In this document: in pieces, positions 1-12,383 of the stretch
Position numbering within the stretch: position 1 is the stretch's first letter
Layout of the letters: each line of letters opens with the position of its first letter
From: Cladophialophora immunda
Taxonomy: Eukaryota; Ascomycota; Eurotiomycetes; Chaetothyriales; Herpotrichiellaceae
Direction: 5' to 3'
Length of the DNA stretch: 64,000 bases
NCBI RefSeq assembly: GCF_000835495.1
Contig: NW_015622546.1
Coordinates: forward strand, 4,024,955-4,088,954
Made by a program: the position numbers and the translations under genes
The notes under the pieces: generated by a model
Told to the model about the DNA's origin: nothing
The model's input: the letters and a program-made list of their open reading frames with translations, nothing else
Database searches by the model: none

Positions 1-1110
1 TTGGTCGTTCAGCTGTGAGGCTTGGTTCCCTTCCTTCTTGCCGAGAATATAATCTGTCAAATGTTTCACGACTCGAGATCTGTCGCCGCTGGCAACTGCG
101 TCTAGAAGGAGGGCGTATTCCTGAATTTCGTCACGCCAATCCTCGTCTGGCATTGCTCATTTTGTTAAATTCGAATCTCGTGCATAGCTTCTGGCATGAA
201 TATTAGCAGGTTGGAGCCTTTTGCAGGGATAAGAGAGATTCTCACGCCAGGGTTCTGTTCGTAGGGTTGGAAATCGTTGATGCGAGGCACAAATGCAGGT
301 GGGTAAGATTGGATTCTCAGGCAACTCGTATAACAAGCCTAAGAAATAGTTTGGTAAGAATCTACTGTCACCTCAAAGGTTAGACTTCAAGGGCGTAGAT
401 TAGGATTACAGCCCATCTCTCAGCCTCGTTTGAAAAGAGATTCACATTCTCCAACTAAAGATAAAGAGACGTGCCGCCAGCAACTTAGTAAGCCCATCAT
501 CAACGAAGGTGAAAATAGACGCCCAAAAGCCACAGTCCTCCAACGTTGCTTGATCAAAAATAGCTGGTAGCACAGCCTAGATACAACCGCCATCTCATAG
601 CGAGTTGAAGATAACCTCGAGGCCCACAATAATACGCTATTACTGAGGGGCACGCTAAAGTGTGGGCCATACTCTGACAGGACTATCCGAAGCGGTATTC
701 CTTCGGGGCTGAAGAGACTCTCCTCTTTCCTGGATGCGGACACCCAGCCTAAACCTGGGCCCTGTGACTGAGGCAAGCTGGTAATCAGTGTGGCTTGTAT
801 CATTACAGAGAAGTAGACGTTGGCACAATTGAAGCTAAAATTGGTCGCCGTTTTTCGATCCATTCAAGCCAACGGAGAACACGGGTGATAATTCTAGAGT
901 CGGGCCTTCAATTCATCTTCTCAAGTAGTGCCCGATTTTAGAACATAACTTAGCTATAAGGATTCGAAGAGCTCGTGTTTTTCTGTTCTCCCTCCATGCT
1001 TCAACACAACAACATTTGTTGGGCTTAATACTCATTTGATTCAAACTACTCAAACTTTCCGAACAATCTCTAAATCACTCTTTCTATTAACTCAGCCAAC
1101 TACGTACACA
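1..1110. other. Intergenic, no gene supported
   Basis: The only long frame is a 147-codon one on the minus strand at 420-863. It has no recognisable domain and no splice partner. The last 150 bases are probably the promoter and leader of the gene that starts at 1111. Confidence 0.5.
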
Positions 1111-2179
1111 ATGTCTTTCCTTGGAGGTCTTGTCGGGGGTCTTCTAGATGGTGGTTCCTCTCCATCAACCACCAACAACAACACGGCCGATGCCAGCGCC
1201 AGCTCCAGCGCCGACTCTTCAAACTCAAACCAAAATACCGCCACAACCGGGGACAACACTGGCGGCAACACTAGCAGCACCAACGCGAATGAGGGCGGAA
1301 CGGGAGGAACGAGTAGCAGCAGTGGAAACTCGATTGGGTCTGTCTCAGGTAAGTTTCTCACCCGAAGACGCCTACCCGCGCATCTGGGGGACTTCTGTAC
1401 GGCCCCGTTCGCGCAACGGTTCTAAAACCGCAACAGGAGGGACTACCACTGGAAACAGCGTCAGCGGTATCACAAGCGACAGCTCAGGGGGGAACACATC
1501 GCTGGGCCCTGTCTCCGGCGGCAGCGTTGGACCTATTGACGGTGGAAATACCAACATCGGCCCGGTCGACGGTGGAAACACCAGTATCGGGCCTCTCGAG
1601 GGTGGAAACACCGACGTCGACGACAATTTCAACCCGACCTTCAACCCGAACATCACGCTCAACTTGCAAGGGCTCCAGGGTGGAGATTGTTACGGTGACC
1701 CCCACGGCCAAATGCACGGGCAATCAATGGGGGGCTACGGCGGCCACCCGCAGCAGCACGGTGGACAACAGCAATACGGCGGGCAGCAACAGCAGTACGG
1801 TGGACAAGAGCAGTACGAAGACTACAATGAGCAGGAAGAGTATCCGCAGCACCAACAAGACGATGAGGAGGGAATGTATGACCAAGAAGATGAAGATGGG
1901 GGCTACTACAACCAGCCGAGCCAGGGGACTGCAGCCTCTACTCATATGTCAGCAGCAGCGGCCCACCCAGCCATGCAAGGTGGAGGGATGATGGCCGGAG
2001 CAGGCGCCAGCAGTCAGGGACATGCTACGGGAGGCGAGTATGACGATGGCACCATGGGCGAAACAGGTGGGGAAGAAGATGATTATGAGCAATATGGTGA
2101 TGGAGCAGAAGAAATGGGAGAGGATGGAACGGAGGCATATGACCCTACCTACGGACAGCAGCCTCAGGCTGTCTACTAG
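1111..2179 (+). CDS. Gly/Asn/Gln-rich repeat protein, unknown function
   Basis: Two exons, 1111-1348 and 1437-2179, joined by a GTAAGT...CAACAG intron in phase 1, give 326 residues. I do not recognise the family. The N-terminus (MSFLGGLVGGLLDGG) is followed by a Ser/Asn/Thr-rich stretch. Just after the splice come about five copies of a ten-residue repeat of the form GGNTxIGPVD. Next comes a Gln/Gly/Tyr-rich stretch (QQQYGGQQQQYGG) and an acidic Glu/Asp/Tyr/Gly tail ending QPQAVY. The chain should be largely disordered, and the repeat could stack as a short beta-solenoid; that is inference. There is no signal peptide or membrane segment. The start has other in-frame upstream codons, but the MSFLGG start fits the composition best. 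Frame continuity over the splice and biased composition argue for a real gene. Confidence 0.68.
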
Positions 2180-3469
2180 AGGTGAGGTCGTCGTCATGGA
2201 GCGCACACACAGCTAGGATGTAGGATGTTCATGTTTCCGTGTTTATGCTGCTGTTACTTAGTTAGGCTATGCGAGGGCTTTGGCAGTTCATTTGGACCTG
2301 AAAACCGCCGGGACAGTTTCAACCATGCACTTGGAAAAGTCGCTTCAGCGAGGAAAGAGTCTCACAAGAGTTCCTTTAAGTAACGGACAGGAAACATGGT
2401 GTTATACATAGCCTACACAGTTGCCGGTAACCTTTACGGCGACGATGTTACGGGCGGGTTAGGAGATATTCAATTTCCATGTGGAGCGGGCAGGGTGGCC
2501 AACAGAAGTGATTTGGCAAATGGTGGCGCGGCGCATTAAATACTCTGCAGTATTCAGGGCGGCAGAGCACAAGAACAGATAGTGCTCTTCCTAAAGCTTC
2601 AAAGCCTTCGTAGTCAAGCTATCATTACTACTTCGTCGGCGCTCCTCTCGGGAATCCCACATTTTCGTACCGCAGATCGGTCTTGAGGTCCTTTCCTCCC
2701 CCATCTTTCCTTTCGTCCAGGCGAGAAACTCTCTGGAACATGAGCCTGACCCAGCAAGGTTCTTGATTCTTGGGGGTTGATCAAACTCCAAGCTCGACAA
2801 TATGATTGGCTGCCGGACGACCTCGAATCCTTACTCATGAAATGCTCGGTCACTTATCCCTCACAAGTTTCGCCGCCACAGCAATTCGATTTCGGGCGCG
2901 GCGCCTCAAGAAGGTAGCTTTGAGACCATCAGTCTTAGCCAGGCACTGAAGACAAGAGCGTTACGGCTCACCAACAAAATCACGATGCCAGAAGAGGCGA
3001 AATAGAGAAACGAGCCAAATATGGCGGCGGAACAAACCCCGCCATCCAAGGATTCGCTTCTTGAAGAATGAAGAGGGTCAAGCGGATAGCACCCCCTCGG
3101 TAGATTGCCCTGGGCTGGAGCATGTTGAGGTAACAAGAGAGGAGTCATTGTCAAAACCTGAACCCGAACGGTTGGATCGAACTGAGCCGGGCCCGAGGAG
3201 CGGGGGCGTTGTATAGCTCGACAATACCTTCCCACTCATGTCGATGACAAAGGGAACGAATCTCCATGCTGGGAGATCTAGTGTCCTCGGGGAATTCGAC
3301 CAGGGTCTCGAACTCCCCGCAAAACCCCAGACTCCTTGGATGATCAGCCGGGCTCGACTGCTCCATGGTATTAAAGGCTCTTCCCCTCGAGTAGTCGACC
3401 TCCTTCGAAGCGGTTCAGACTTTACGATACCCTACCTCACGAAAGAACATCTCATACTTACTAGCCAAC
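2180..3469. other. Intergenic, no gene supported
   Basis: Only short overlapping frames without domain signatures. The 3' half should hold the promoter of the sugar porter. Confidence 0.5.
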
Positions 3470-5199
3470 ATGTTCGGACTCAATAGGTATCAGTTGTTTT
3501 GTCTCGCTTATATCACATTTGGTTCTGCTTTCTATGGTTACGATTCTGGTACGATGGCAGGCTGCAACGTCTTTGTCGAGACTTATCCCTCTAACAACTC
3601 CATAGGCATTACCACCTCCGTGCTCGGGTACTCGAGCTTCTTGACTTACTTCAGCCTCGATGCGAACACCATCGGAGCCTTCAACTCGGCATACTATGCT
3701 GCGTGTGCTATTGGCAACATCGCCAACTGGTACCTCCCTGACCGATTCGGACGGATACGGACTCTACAATTTGCCTGTCTCCTCAACGTCCCTGCCATCG
3801 TCTTGCAGACTGCTGCTGTCAATTATGGGATGTTTGTGGCCGGGAGAGTAATTGGTGGTCTGGCTTGCGGCATTGTGTTTGCCCTGTGTCCAGGTTTGTG
3901 CAACAGGCCTTGTCTCTATACCACCTGGTTCTAACCTCGTTCTTCAGTCTACGCCAGTGAGATTGCACCACCACATATCCGAGGCCGGATTGGCATGATA
4001 TATGCCATGAACGTCTCTATTGGCTACGCGGTCACCGAGTGGATAGGGCTCGGGTTCTATTTCATCAAAGGGAACGCCTCATGGAGAGTTCTGTTTGGTC
4101 TCCAGGCGGTCCCGACCCTGGTGATGGGTGTGTTCTCCTTCTGGATGCCACGCTCGCCCCGCTGGCTAGTCATGAAAGGGCGATACGACGAGGCCAAGAC
4201 CGTCCTGAAGCGCATCCACGGCGGCTTGCACCAGGACGACACCTTCTACGAACGCGAGTTCCACCAAATCAAGGCGCAGATCCAACTCGATCAGGACGAG
4301 CAGCTCGGCCTCAAGGACATCTTCACGAAGCCGTCATATCGCAAGCGGGTTCTTCTGGTCATGAACTTCTTCCTCTTCCAGCAGCTCACGGGCATCATTC
4401 CCCTCCAGAACTATCAAGTCTTTATCTACCAGATCTGCGGGTTCGATGCCGTCATGTCCCTTGTCCTGGTCGGCATCTGGGGCACCGTCGTCTGCATCGC
4501 GGTCGCCTGCATGTCGCCTTGGTTCGACCGCATTGGCCGCCGGTCGTCCGTCTTCTTGGCCTACGGTTTCATCGTCCCGGGCGCCTTGCTGATCGTTATC
4601 ATGTGGGCTCGATTCGAAGCCGGTGGTAGCACGGACCTGGGCGTGGCCAAGGGCATCATCTTTGGCATGTTCTTTCTCGTTTGGGGGTATGGTGGCATCC
4701 TCAACACGTTTGCCCCATGCGTGAGTCCTCTCTTTGTCCTTCCAGCTGCCCAAAGCATGTCTTTGACCCCCCCGCTTCGATCCGTCTGACAAGATCACCA
4801 GTACTCCTCGGAGATTATGCCTACCTGCATTCGGGCCGCGGGAGTAGCGTGCGGCTACGCGACGTTCAACTGCATCGTCATCCTACTCGTCCAGGTCACG
4901 CCCCTGGCCCTCGAGCACATCTCGTGGAAGTACTTCCTCATCTTCGTCGTCTGCGACTTCATCTTCATCACCACATTCTACTTCTTCTACCCGGAGACGA
5001 AGAACAAGACCGTAAGTCGTCCCCACCACAGAAAAAAGTTGAAGATTGAGTCCTAACGCATAAACCCCCGTTTCCACAGCTCGAGGAGATCGAAGCCATC
5101 TTTGGCGACCGCATCGCCGAGACGTTCGAGGAGGCCGGCCAGCATTTCCAGGAGCAGGAGAAGGAGAAGGCCCACGTTGTGGAGCACAAGGAAGTCTAA
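3470..5199 (+). CDS. MFS sugar transporter (sugar porter family)
   Basis: Four exons (3470-3893, 3948-4720, 4802-5011, 5080-5199) give 508 residues, the usual length for fungal hexose/quinate-type porters. Family motifs appear in order: GYDSG in the first membrane segment, RFGR in the loop after segment 2, GRVIGGLACG, then YASEIAPPHIRGRIG (split by intron 1), PRSPRWLVMKGR before the central loop, QQLTGI in the second half, and PETKNKTLEEI at the C-terminus (split by intron 3). Twelve membrane segments are expected. It should move a sugar or a sugar acid across the plasma membrane by proton symport; the substrate cannot be read from sequence. All introns have GT...AG borders and keep the frame. 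It lies tail to tail with the phosphatase gene and upstream of a block of oxidative enzymes, so a role in carbon uptake for that block is possible. Confidence 0.93.
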
Positions 5200-5611
5200 A
5201 CGTTGGGTATTGGGGGAGGATGCCGATCCAAAGGGAAAAGGCCAGTGTTCCCCGTTGAGATATTTCCCACCCACGAAGACAGTTTCGCGATGGGCATGTG
5301 ACTACCCGGAACGTGTGTGTCCCGGGACGTGTGTGTGATTTCGATGTACTCAATCTTGCTGTCGCCAAAGGAAGCAAGCGAGCCTGAAGGGACAAGGAGC
5401 GGAGCAGAGCAGCAGATATGACGTGACCCTAGACAGCCACCATCAATCTCGACGGTCAACGATTTTATTGCGTTGGAGGATATTCCCCTTCCAGCCATGT
5501 GCCACTGTTCAGGTGATTCGTTATTTCGCTCGGCCCTTACGGGCAGCTTCTATCATCTAGCATTTTTGTGACTTGTATAGACGTTTGATGGACCTCGTTT
5601 CTCTCAAAATC
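5200..5611. other. Convergent 3' intergenic region
   Basis: Lies between two converging genes and probably holds both 3' UTRs. Nothing else was seen. Confidence 0.5.
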
Positions 5612-7226
5612 TCATGAACCTCCTCCGCACAGGCCGGGCACCAGACTCGCGCCCACCCCGACCAAACCGTCTATATACGACAGGAATGTCTGGACAGGTA
5701 TCAGGTCCATCAGGCCGAGACTCGGGTTCGAGCTCCGCAGCACCTGGCCACCCCACAGCACGCGCAGGTAGTAACACCCTTGCTTGGAGTAGAGTTCAAA
5801 CACGACCTCGGACCCCATGCCCGGCCAGACCATGACGTCGACTTGCAGGATGCTGAGCAGGCGGGACAGAGACCCGTCGTGCGCCACGTTGTGCATGTAG
5901 ATGACGGGGGACGTGCCGTTGATCGCGTCGCGGAGATTCTGCGCCAGCTCGGCCATGTAGATGCCGTAGCTCGCGGTGGATGCGGGGAGCGACGAGGGAC
6001 TGTCGCGGTAAATGAACGAGTATTCGTACTGGCCGCGCCGGAAGACGGCATCGGCGTCCCTCTCGGTGATGCAGTTGGACGAGTTGCCGATCTGGCATGG
6101 CAGGGGCTTTTGGTGGCACAGACGCGCGGAGAGATTGTCAAAGTAGTGATCGAACCAGTTGTGCCAGTCGGGATCGCTGCTGTTGACCCCGCTCACGGAA
6201 TCCAGCTTCTCGAACAAGGAGACCGAGTCATTGAGGTGCAGGGTCCAATTGGCGGCGTCACTGCCCACGCCGTAAGAGGCATAGAGGTCACTGGCAGCGG
6301 AGCAGGTATAGGCCGGCTCCAGGCTATCGACACTGTCAGGCTGGATGAGTACGGAAAGAGGGGCGTTCCGGCGCCCCGAATACTCGCCCTCGACGACTTG
6401 ACCGGCGACCTGGGAGGTAATGACATTGTTTGTGACGCGGTACTTGACTCGCGACGAGTTATAGGATGACGGTAGAAAGCCGAGCAAGTCATGATACACC
6501 CCGAAGAGATCGCGACCATGTTGCCGAGAGTCGTTCAGGCCGGATCCAGAGATTTGAGGAAATTGGCAAGTCCCATTAAACCCCTCTGGGGCCAGGGGAT
6601 TGGAGGGGGAGGTGTACACTTGCCAGTTGATCTGGGCCGAGGATCCATCTGGTTCTGGGGCGCCGTAGAAGAACAAGGCCTCGTCGTCACAATTCCAGGC
6701 GTAGGATTCGCGGGGGAAAGTGTTGGACGCGTAAGGCGTGCGCTTGTGGTGACGATGAATCTGCAACAGGGTCAGCCATAATCACCAGGCCAGGTCGCCC
6801 AAACCTCGAAATCCGACTTACAATCTCGACATATTCCAAAGTGTAGCCCTGGGCAATGCGGGGGTATTCTTGACGTCGCGTGTGCGGCATGTTGCACCAG
6901 TTGTACGTGCTGTAGGCGGTCGAAGCGGGAGTAATGGAGGAGTTGAAGATGAATCCATTGATGCCAGTGCCATTGACAACGAATGCCAGGTTGTTGATAT
7001 TAGTGGCATTCGGAGGATGCCACGTCAAGTCCACGGAGGTCGTGGCTGGGGAGGAGCAATTGGACTGGGCCACAACCCGATGGGTGACGGAGCCGAAGAG
7101 CAGCACGTCGCGGAGTCGCACAAACATGATGTTCTGATAGAGCTGGGATGTGAGGGTGTTGAAGGAGGTCAAGAGGTCAGTGAGGAGGCCTGCAAAGATG
7201 GAAACAGGTTGCTGCGAGGACTGCAT
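5612..7226 (-). CDS. Histidine acid phosphatase family protein
   Basis: Two exons on the minus strand (7226-6822, 6760-5612) joined by GTAAGT...TTGCAG give 517 residues. The junction creates EIIHRHHKRTPYAS, the catalytic RHxxRxP box of branch-2 histidine phosphatases, with His where the classical box has Gly. The proton-donor HD pair is in YMHNVAHDGSLSRLL. Many Asn-X-Ser/Thr sites and paired cysteines indicate an extracellular or cell-wall enzyme. It should hydrolyse phosphomonoesters; phytase activity is possible but not shown. The start is uncertain: ATG at 7226 gives a poor signal sequence, and an internal ATG at 7127 (MFVRLRDVLLFG...) gives a short hydrophobic leader. A further upstream exon is not excluded. 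It is divergent from the aldehyde dehydrogenase. Confidence 0.85.
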
Positions 7227-7950
7227 GATGGAGCGGACGAGGTCATGGGCATGGTGTCGGTGGATTCTGGAGCTTCACGGGTGGCCCATCCATGCATGTG
7301 GTCCGCTGTCGGATGAAGCTTTGCTCTCTGCCTGCTTACCGCCGCATCATTGGCAGTCCTTTGCGCCCGTCGCCAGCACAAGGTGTCGGTAGAGGACGAG
7401 GTTGCAGTCGCTTTCGAGGGAAGAGGACGCCATGGAGTAAAGTCCGGCGAGGGCAGCCTGATTGGCTGACGGCAACAAGGCAGCGAAACGTGCGTCAAAG
7501 GCGAGCAATGAGAGGAGGCGTCGGCGTCGATGGTGTTCACATACAGATGCGGGATAGCAGCCTAGTGCCTAGGTAATGCTCGGTAGCCCCCAAGCTGGAT
7601 GGCTCCAACGTCTGGGCTCGACATGCTCGCATCGAAAACACAATATATCATTGTTGGAGATGGTGACGGCAAAGCCAACAGCCATCAATCTCTCTTCCTC
7701 GGAAGCGCCGCACGATGCTGGGGATTCTGCGTGGCCCGGTTGGTGCGCGGTGCGGGGTAACCATGACCACCTTCTCACCATTACATTCAGTAGAGATGGA
7801 TACATATATTAATCTCATCTCAGCCAGGTCAATCAATCAATACCGCCATCATCCAGTCGCTGACTCTTTCCATCTCAATCACTGTCCAAGGTGAGCTCGT
7901 CGTCTTCACTCTCAACACCGCCGCCCACATCGACACTCGATATAATCACG
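7227..7950. promoter_or_regulatory. Divergent promoter region, phosphatase / ALDH
   Basis: A 724-base gap between divergent genes. A TATA-like run (tacatatattaatc, about 7801-7814) lies roughly 140 bases before the ALDH start codon, and pyrimidine-rich sequence follows it. No binding sites are assigned. Confidence 0.4.
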
Positions 7951-9503
7951 ATGGCTTACCAAACCAATCTCTTCATCAACAACGAGGTAAGTCCTCCTCA
8001 CCCTCGTCTGAGGGTTGGACTCACCATTCCAGTACGTCCCCTCCTCGTCAGGAGAGACCCTGTCCATCTACAACCCCAACGATGACACCCTAGTCACCGA
8101 CAAAGTCCAAGTGGCTTCCGAGGCCGACGTCGACAAGGCTGTCGCGGCCGCCAAAGCCGCCTTCCCCAGCTGGTCCTCGACACCCGGTGCAAAGCGGGCC
8201 TCCATCATGCTCAAGTTTGCTGACCTCCTGGATGCCAATGCCGAACGCCTTGCCAAAATGGAGACGCTGTGCATGGGCCAACCCATCACCGTTGCCAAAG
8301 GCTTTGTCCACGGCCCAGCCGCAATTTGGCGCTATTATGCTGGCTTTGCCGGCAAGATTGCTGGTGAAAGCTACCCTCCGGAGGGTGATGGCTCTTATAA
8401 GATCGTCGCCTATGAACCTCTCGGGGTCTGCGCCGGTATTGCCGCTTGGAACGGCACTCACGCCCTGGCCGCCTGGAAAATGGCAGCCGCCCTAGCGGCT
8501 GGAAACACGTTTGTCTTCAAGCCATCGGAAAAATCGCCACTGGGAGCAGCTCTCTATGGAGAACTGATCAAGGAAGCTGGCTTTCCCCCCGGCGTTATCA
8601 ACATCGTGATAGGAGCCGCCCCGGTAGGTGCCATGCTAGCATCGCATATGAGCATTGCCAAGATTGCTTTCACTGGCTCTGCCGCCGGTGGGCGAGCTGT
8701 CCAAATCGCGGCCGCCAAATCCAACATGAAACACGTCTCCCTGGAGTTGGGAGGCAAATCTCCCGCTATCATCTTTGATGACGCCGATTTGGACAATGCT
8801 CTCCTGCACAATTCCACCAGTTTTCTGCGGAACTCCGGACAGATTTGCTTCGCCTCGTCCAGAGTCTTTGTCCAGGAAGGCATTGCCCCAAAGTTTATCG
8901 AAGGGATCAAGAAGGCTTTTGAAGATGCGACAAAGAAAATGGGAGATCCATCTTTGGCTGAAACTGCGTATGGACCACTGGCTGACAAGAAACAATTCGA
9001 TCGCGTTATGGGATTCCTGAACGACGGCAAGGCCGAGGGTATTGAAGTCTTGACCGGAGGAGAGAGGTTGGGTAACAAGGGCACGTTCGTGAAACCTACT
9101 GTACTTCTCAATCCTGATGTCCGGAGCCGTGTCTTTACCGACGAGATCTTTGGACCTGTGATTGCCCTCAAGACTTTTAAGACTGAGGAAGATGTTATCG
9201 CCATGGCCAACGATACCACTTACGGTCTTGGATGTGAGTGAAAGCTTCCTTAGAAAAGATGAAGCAATGCTAACGGACGCAGCCTCTGTTTTCACATCCG
9301 ATATTGCGCGAGCATTGCGCGTAGCGTCCAAGATTGAGGCCGGAAATGTGGGAGTTAATCAAGCATATAAGACAACTCCGCAGACGCCATTCGGTGGATA
9401 CAAGCAGTCAGGGCAAGGAAGGGAGAGCGGCTACGAAGGCCTCAAAGGATATTTGCAAGCCAAGACGATCATCATAAATATGGAGCTGCCGAAGAAAGCA
9501 TGA
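7951..9503 (+). CDS. NAD(P)+-dependent aldehyde dehydrogenase
   Basis: Three exons (7951-7986, 8033-9233, 9283-9503) give 485 residues, typical for the ALDH superfamily. Exon 1 encodes only MAYQTNLFINNE. Visible landmarks are the cofactor-binding FKPSEKSP, the glycine motif FTGSAAGGR, the general-base Glu in LELGGKSP (near residue 250), the catalytic Cys in GQICFASS (near 284), EIFGPV, and the C-terminal PFGGYKQSG. It oxidises an aldehyde to the acid. The closest feel is a salicylaldehyde/vanillin-type dehydrogenase rather than betaine or succinate semialdehyde types, but that is an impression. The gene sits head to tail with an FAD monooxygenase and an FMN hydroxyacid oxidase, which suggests breakdown of aromatic or hydroxy-acid compounds. 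Confidence 0.95.
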
Positions 9504-10791
9504 AACCCCGTCAGAGAGCTGTTATGAGCAGTGGCACACACAAATCATGCTGTCTCTTCGACGACCAAGGAATCTTTGTCATCAGAAACACTAGATAGGT
9601 AGGAACAAAAACACATATATCCTCTTACCTTGAGAGATACAGTAGGCATTCAGCCATGAGAACCAATGCGTCTTTGCTCCTTGAATGGATGCTTCAGCAG
9701 ATTGATCCAGAAACAGGGGTTTCGTCGCTCGATGCTGCTTCGACCCTTGTTACCATCAGAGTGATGTATTTGCAAGTAAGCACCGCAGAGCACAGTGCAT
9801 TTCTCTGCTCCAATGTTTGGTCGATAGAGACCGATGTCTTCGCACGGATCCCCAGCAGCGTTGATGGATGTCGAGCGGATGTAGCGAGGGCCGTCACGTG
9901 GACCGGCATAAGCAAGGTGACGCAGAAGACCGTGCCCGCATGATCGACTCAGGACACTTCAAATGCCAATGTCTGCGCCGTGCTCACCTGGCTAGGCAGT
10001 AGAGTTGAGCCGGGCAACCCCAGGGCCGAGACCAGAAAGAACCCGATCGTTTGATACATGGGAGTCGACACCTCGGATCCTCTTTGTCCTTTGTTCGAAA
10101 AGCCTTGATTGGCAGGTATCACGCATATAGGAATGCCGCAAGCTGGCTTCAGCAATTCCTCTTCGAAGTCGACATGGCTAAGTCAGAGCGTCTCCGGGGC
10201 AAGTAGAGACTCCACGCCACCTTCCAATCCCGAAGGCGTGAGCCCTCAAGTGATCGAGTCGAGATTCTCACATAGTCGAACGACTCGTCAGTATACTGGA
10301 CAATGGGTCTGGCGAGACAGAAACTGATGGACAAATGCCAAAGATTAAGGTCGTCTCGCACTACGATGTCGGGTCCAGACGCTTTAGCTTGCCCGTTCAG
10401 ATAGACCCCGTATTCAGACCAGCGGAATCCTGTGGATCATGGCATTTGAGTTTAGCGAAGGGTACATTCGGCATTTGGCGCTGTTCTGGCACAGGAATAT
10501 CAACTGCCGCTCAGCGGACGTCCCGCCGGACCTCAGAGCGAGGCTAAGATCTGCCGTGCACCAGCAGAAGCCGCTCCCTGCTCGGCGTAACCCACAAACA
10601 CCTAAAGGCCGTGCCCAGGCTTTGGCAAGAGAACAGCTACTCCAGAGAACCCCGCGGATGGATATGTGTACTTTGATTGGTAAACGAAAGAGTGACGAGA
10701 AACTCAGTTGGCTTATCCTTCAGGTCCTGATATAAGTGCCGGCCATGGCGGATCTTTGCAGTGCATACCGAAGACTTGGTCGCAGGGAAAA
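9504..10791. other. Intergenic region with a weak secreted-peptide candidate
   Basis: No confident gene. On the minus strand a short ATG frame near 10059 reads like a secretion signal and ends at a GTGAGC donor. A Cys-containing frame lies below it (see findings). A CACGTG box is at about 9895-9900. A TATA-like gatataag at about 10729-10736 precedes the FAD monooxygenase start. Confidence 0.35.
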
Positions 10792-12383
10792 ATGGGAAGC
10801 GCATCTCCTTTCAGAGTCATCATAGTGGGAGCTGGGCTGGGGGGGCTCTCGTGCAGCATCGCTTGTCGACATCAAGGGTTGAGCGTCCTGGTCTTGGAAA
10901 AGGCACCAGCAATCACCGCCGTAGGTGGACTCTAAAGGTCGAATCGGTTGAGATGATATTGACTGAGTTGAAAGATTGGTGCTGGCATCCAAGTTCCGCC
11001 AAATGCAGGAAAGATCTTGCAAAGTTACGGCCTCTTGCCGTTGTTCGACAAGCCTGCTGTTCAGCTTGAATGGCATGATATGAGAAGATACCGGGATGGA
11101 CAGCTCTTGGCCTCAAGACCTGTAGGCGAGCAATTCATCAAGCAAATGGGTGCACCATGGATGTGCGTTCCAATCTGCGCCACAGAACAAGATTCCTGAT
11201 AGCTGATCGTAAACAGGGTCATCCATCGACAAGATTACCATGCCATATTGCTCGGGGAGGCAAAAAGGCTTGGAGCAGAGGTGAAGCTGGATGCCAACGT
11301 GACAGACCTCAACTTTGACCGCACAGAGGTGATATTGTCTGATGGAGAGGTTATCAAGGCAGATGTCATCATTGGAGCTGATGGTGAATGATGTCCAGCC
11401 ATGTTTCTGATCATGGCTCGTCTTAACGCTTTTAGGGCTCTGGTCATCCACGCGCGACGCCATCCTGGGCCACCCCTCGCCGCCAGTCGAAACCGGCGAT
11501 CTCGCATATCGGGCGACTTTCTCGCGCCAACAATTATCGGAATTGAATGATCCGCGGGTCGAAGAGCTATGTGCGAAGAAGACCGTGACACTTTGGATGG
11601 GGCCTGATAAGCACTGTGTGTTCTATCCTGTGCGTGGCGGCGCCGAATTCAACCTTGTGCTGCTTCGACCGGACAATCTTCCTACCGGTGTTAGGACGGT
11701 CAAAGGAGATCTTGACGAAATGAGGATGACATTCGAAGGATGGGATGAAATGTAAGGTGTGGTAGATGACTGCCGAGCACACATGCTGACCTCGGTAGCC
11801 TGGTGAAATTGATCTCGTGCATTTCCTCCGTGTTGAAATGGAAGCTCTGTCATCACCAAGAACTCGAGAAATGGACACGGGTGGGTGAGTCCCTCGGCCA
11901 GTTGGAGGTGTCGACTGACGAGATCGGGCGCAGGATCACATTGCACTGCTGGGCGATGCATGCCATCCAACCCTCCCATACCAGGCACAGGGGGCAGCAA
12001 TGGCGGTGGAGGATGGCGCAGTGCTGGGATTCCTGCTGGGACAAGTTGCGCACAAGTCAGCGAGCAATCACGCAACATTGGAGGCGGAGGACCACATCTC
12101 AGCCGTGCTGAGGCTGTATGAGAAGCTGCGCAAGTCGCGTACCACGGTCAATGTGCTAGGAGCAGTCACCAACCGGAAATACTTCCATCTTCACGATGGG
12201 CCCGAACAGGAGGAGCGGGATGCAGCTCTGGCGAGCCTGGACTGGTACCGCAGTCAAACAAAGTGGAAGTGGATAGACAGTCGATATCAGGAAGATCTGT
12301 TGGGCTTCGACGCGCTCAAAGACGCAGAGAAGGCATTTAAGAAGTGGTGGGCAGAGCAGGATACCGCAAGGAAGGGAGGATGA
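10792..12383 (+). CDS. FAD-dependent aromatic monooxygenase (salicylate hydroxylase-like)
   Basis: Six exons (10792-10920, 10975-11162, 11217-11383, 11436-11751, 11799-11880, 11934-12383) give 443 residues. The N-terminal Rossmann dinucleotide fold shows VIIVGAGLGGLSCSIA. The first splice restores AIGAGIQVPPNAGKIL, as in group A flavoprotein hydroxylases. GADGLWSSTRDAIL is the DG motif. LLGDACHPTLPYQAQGAAMA is the GD motif that binds the FAD ribityl and pyrophosphate groups. The enzyme should hydroxylate an aromatic substrate using NAD(P)H and O2 in the cytosol. For intron 5 I chose the GTGGGT donor, because the alternative GTGAGT four bases downstream would need a 38-base intron. The neighbours are an ALDH and an FMN hydroxyacid oxidase, consistent with aromatic catabolism. 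Confidence 0.92.

Noticed and set aside
420..863. 147-codon minus-strand frame
   Set aside because: No domain, no biased composition, no splice partner; looks like chance.
1092..1361. Antisense frame opposite the repeat gene
   Set aside because: Hydrophobic Leu/Val/Pro run is the mirror of the Asn/Ser/Gly repeats, not a membrane protein.
3290..3330. tRNA-like T-arm (ggttcgag-type) near 3300 and similar spots
   Set aside because: Stems do not pair over five bases and no A or B box with correct spacing was found.
4334..4798. Long acidic minus-strand frame in the sugar porter
   Set aside because: Shadow of a GC-rich coding exon.
5780..6469. 229-codon plus-strand frame
   Set aside because: Antisense shadow of the phosphatase exon.
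8554..9331. Two minus-strand frames of more than 220 codons
   Set aside because: Antisense of the ALDH, whose catalytic motifs are unambiguous.
11881..11918. 38-base intron with GTGAGT donor in the FAD monooxygenase
   Set aside because: Too short compared with other introns here; the GTGGGT donor with a CTGAC branch gives a 53-base intron and the clean DHIALLGDA join.
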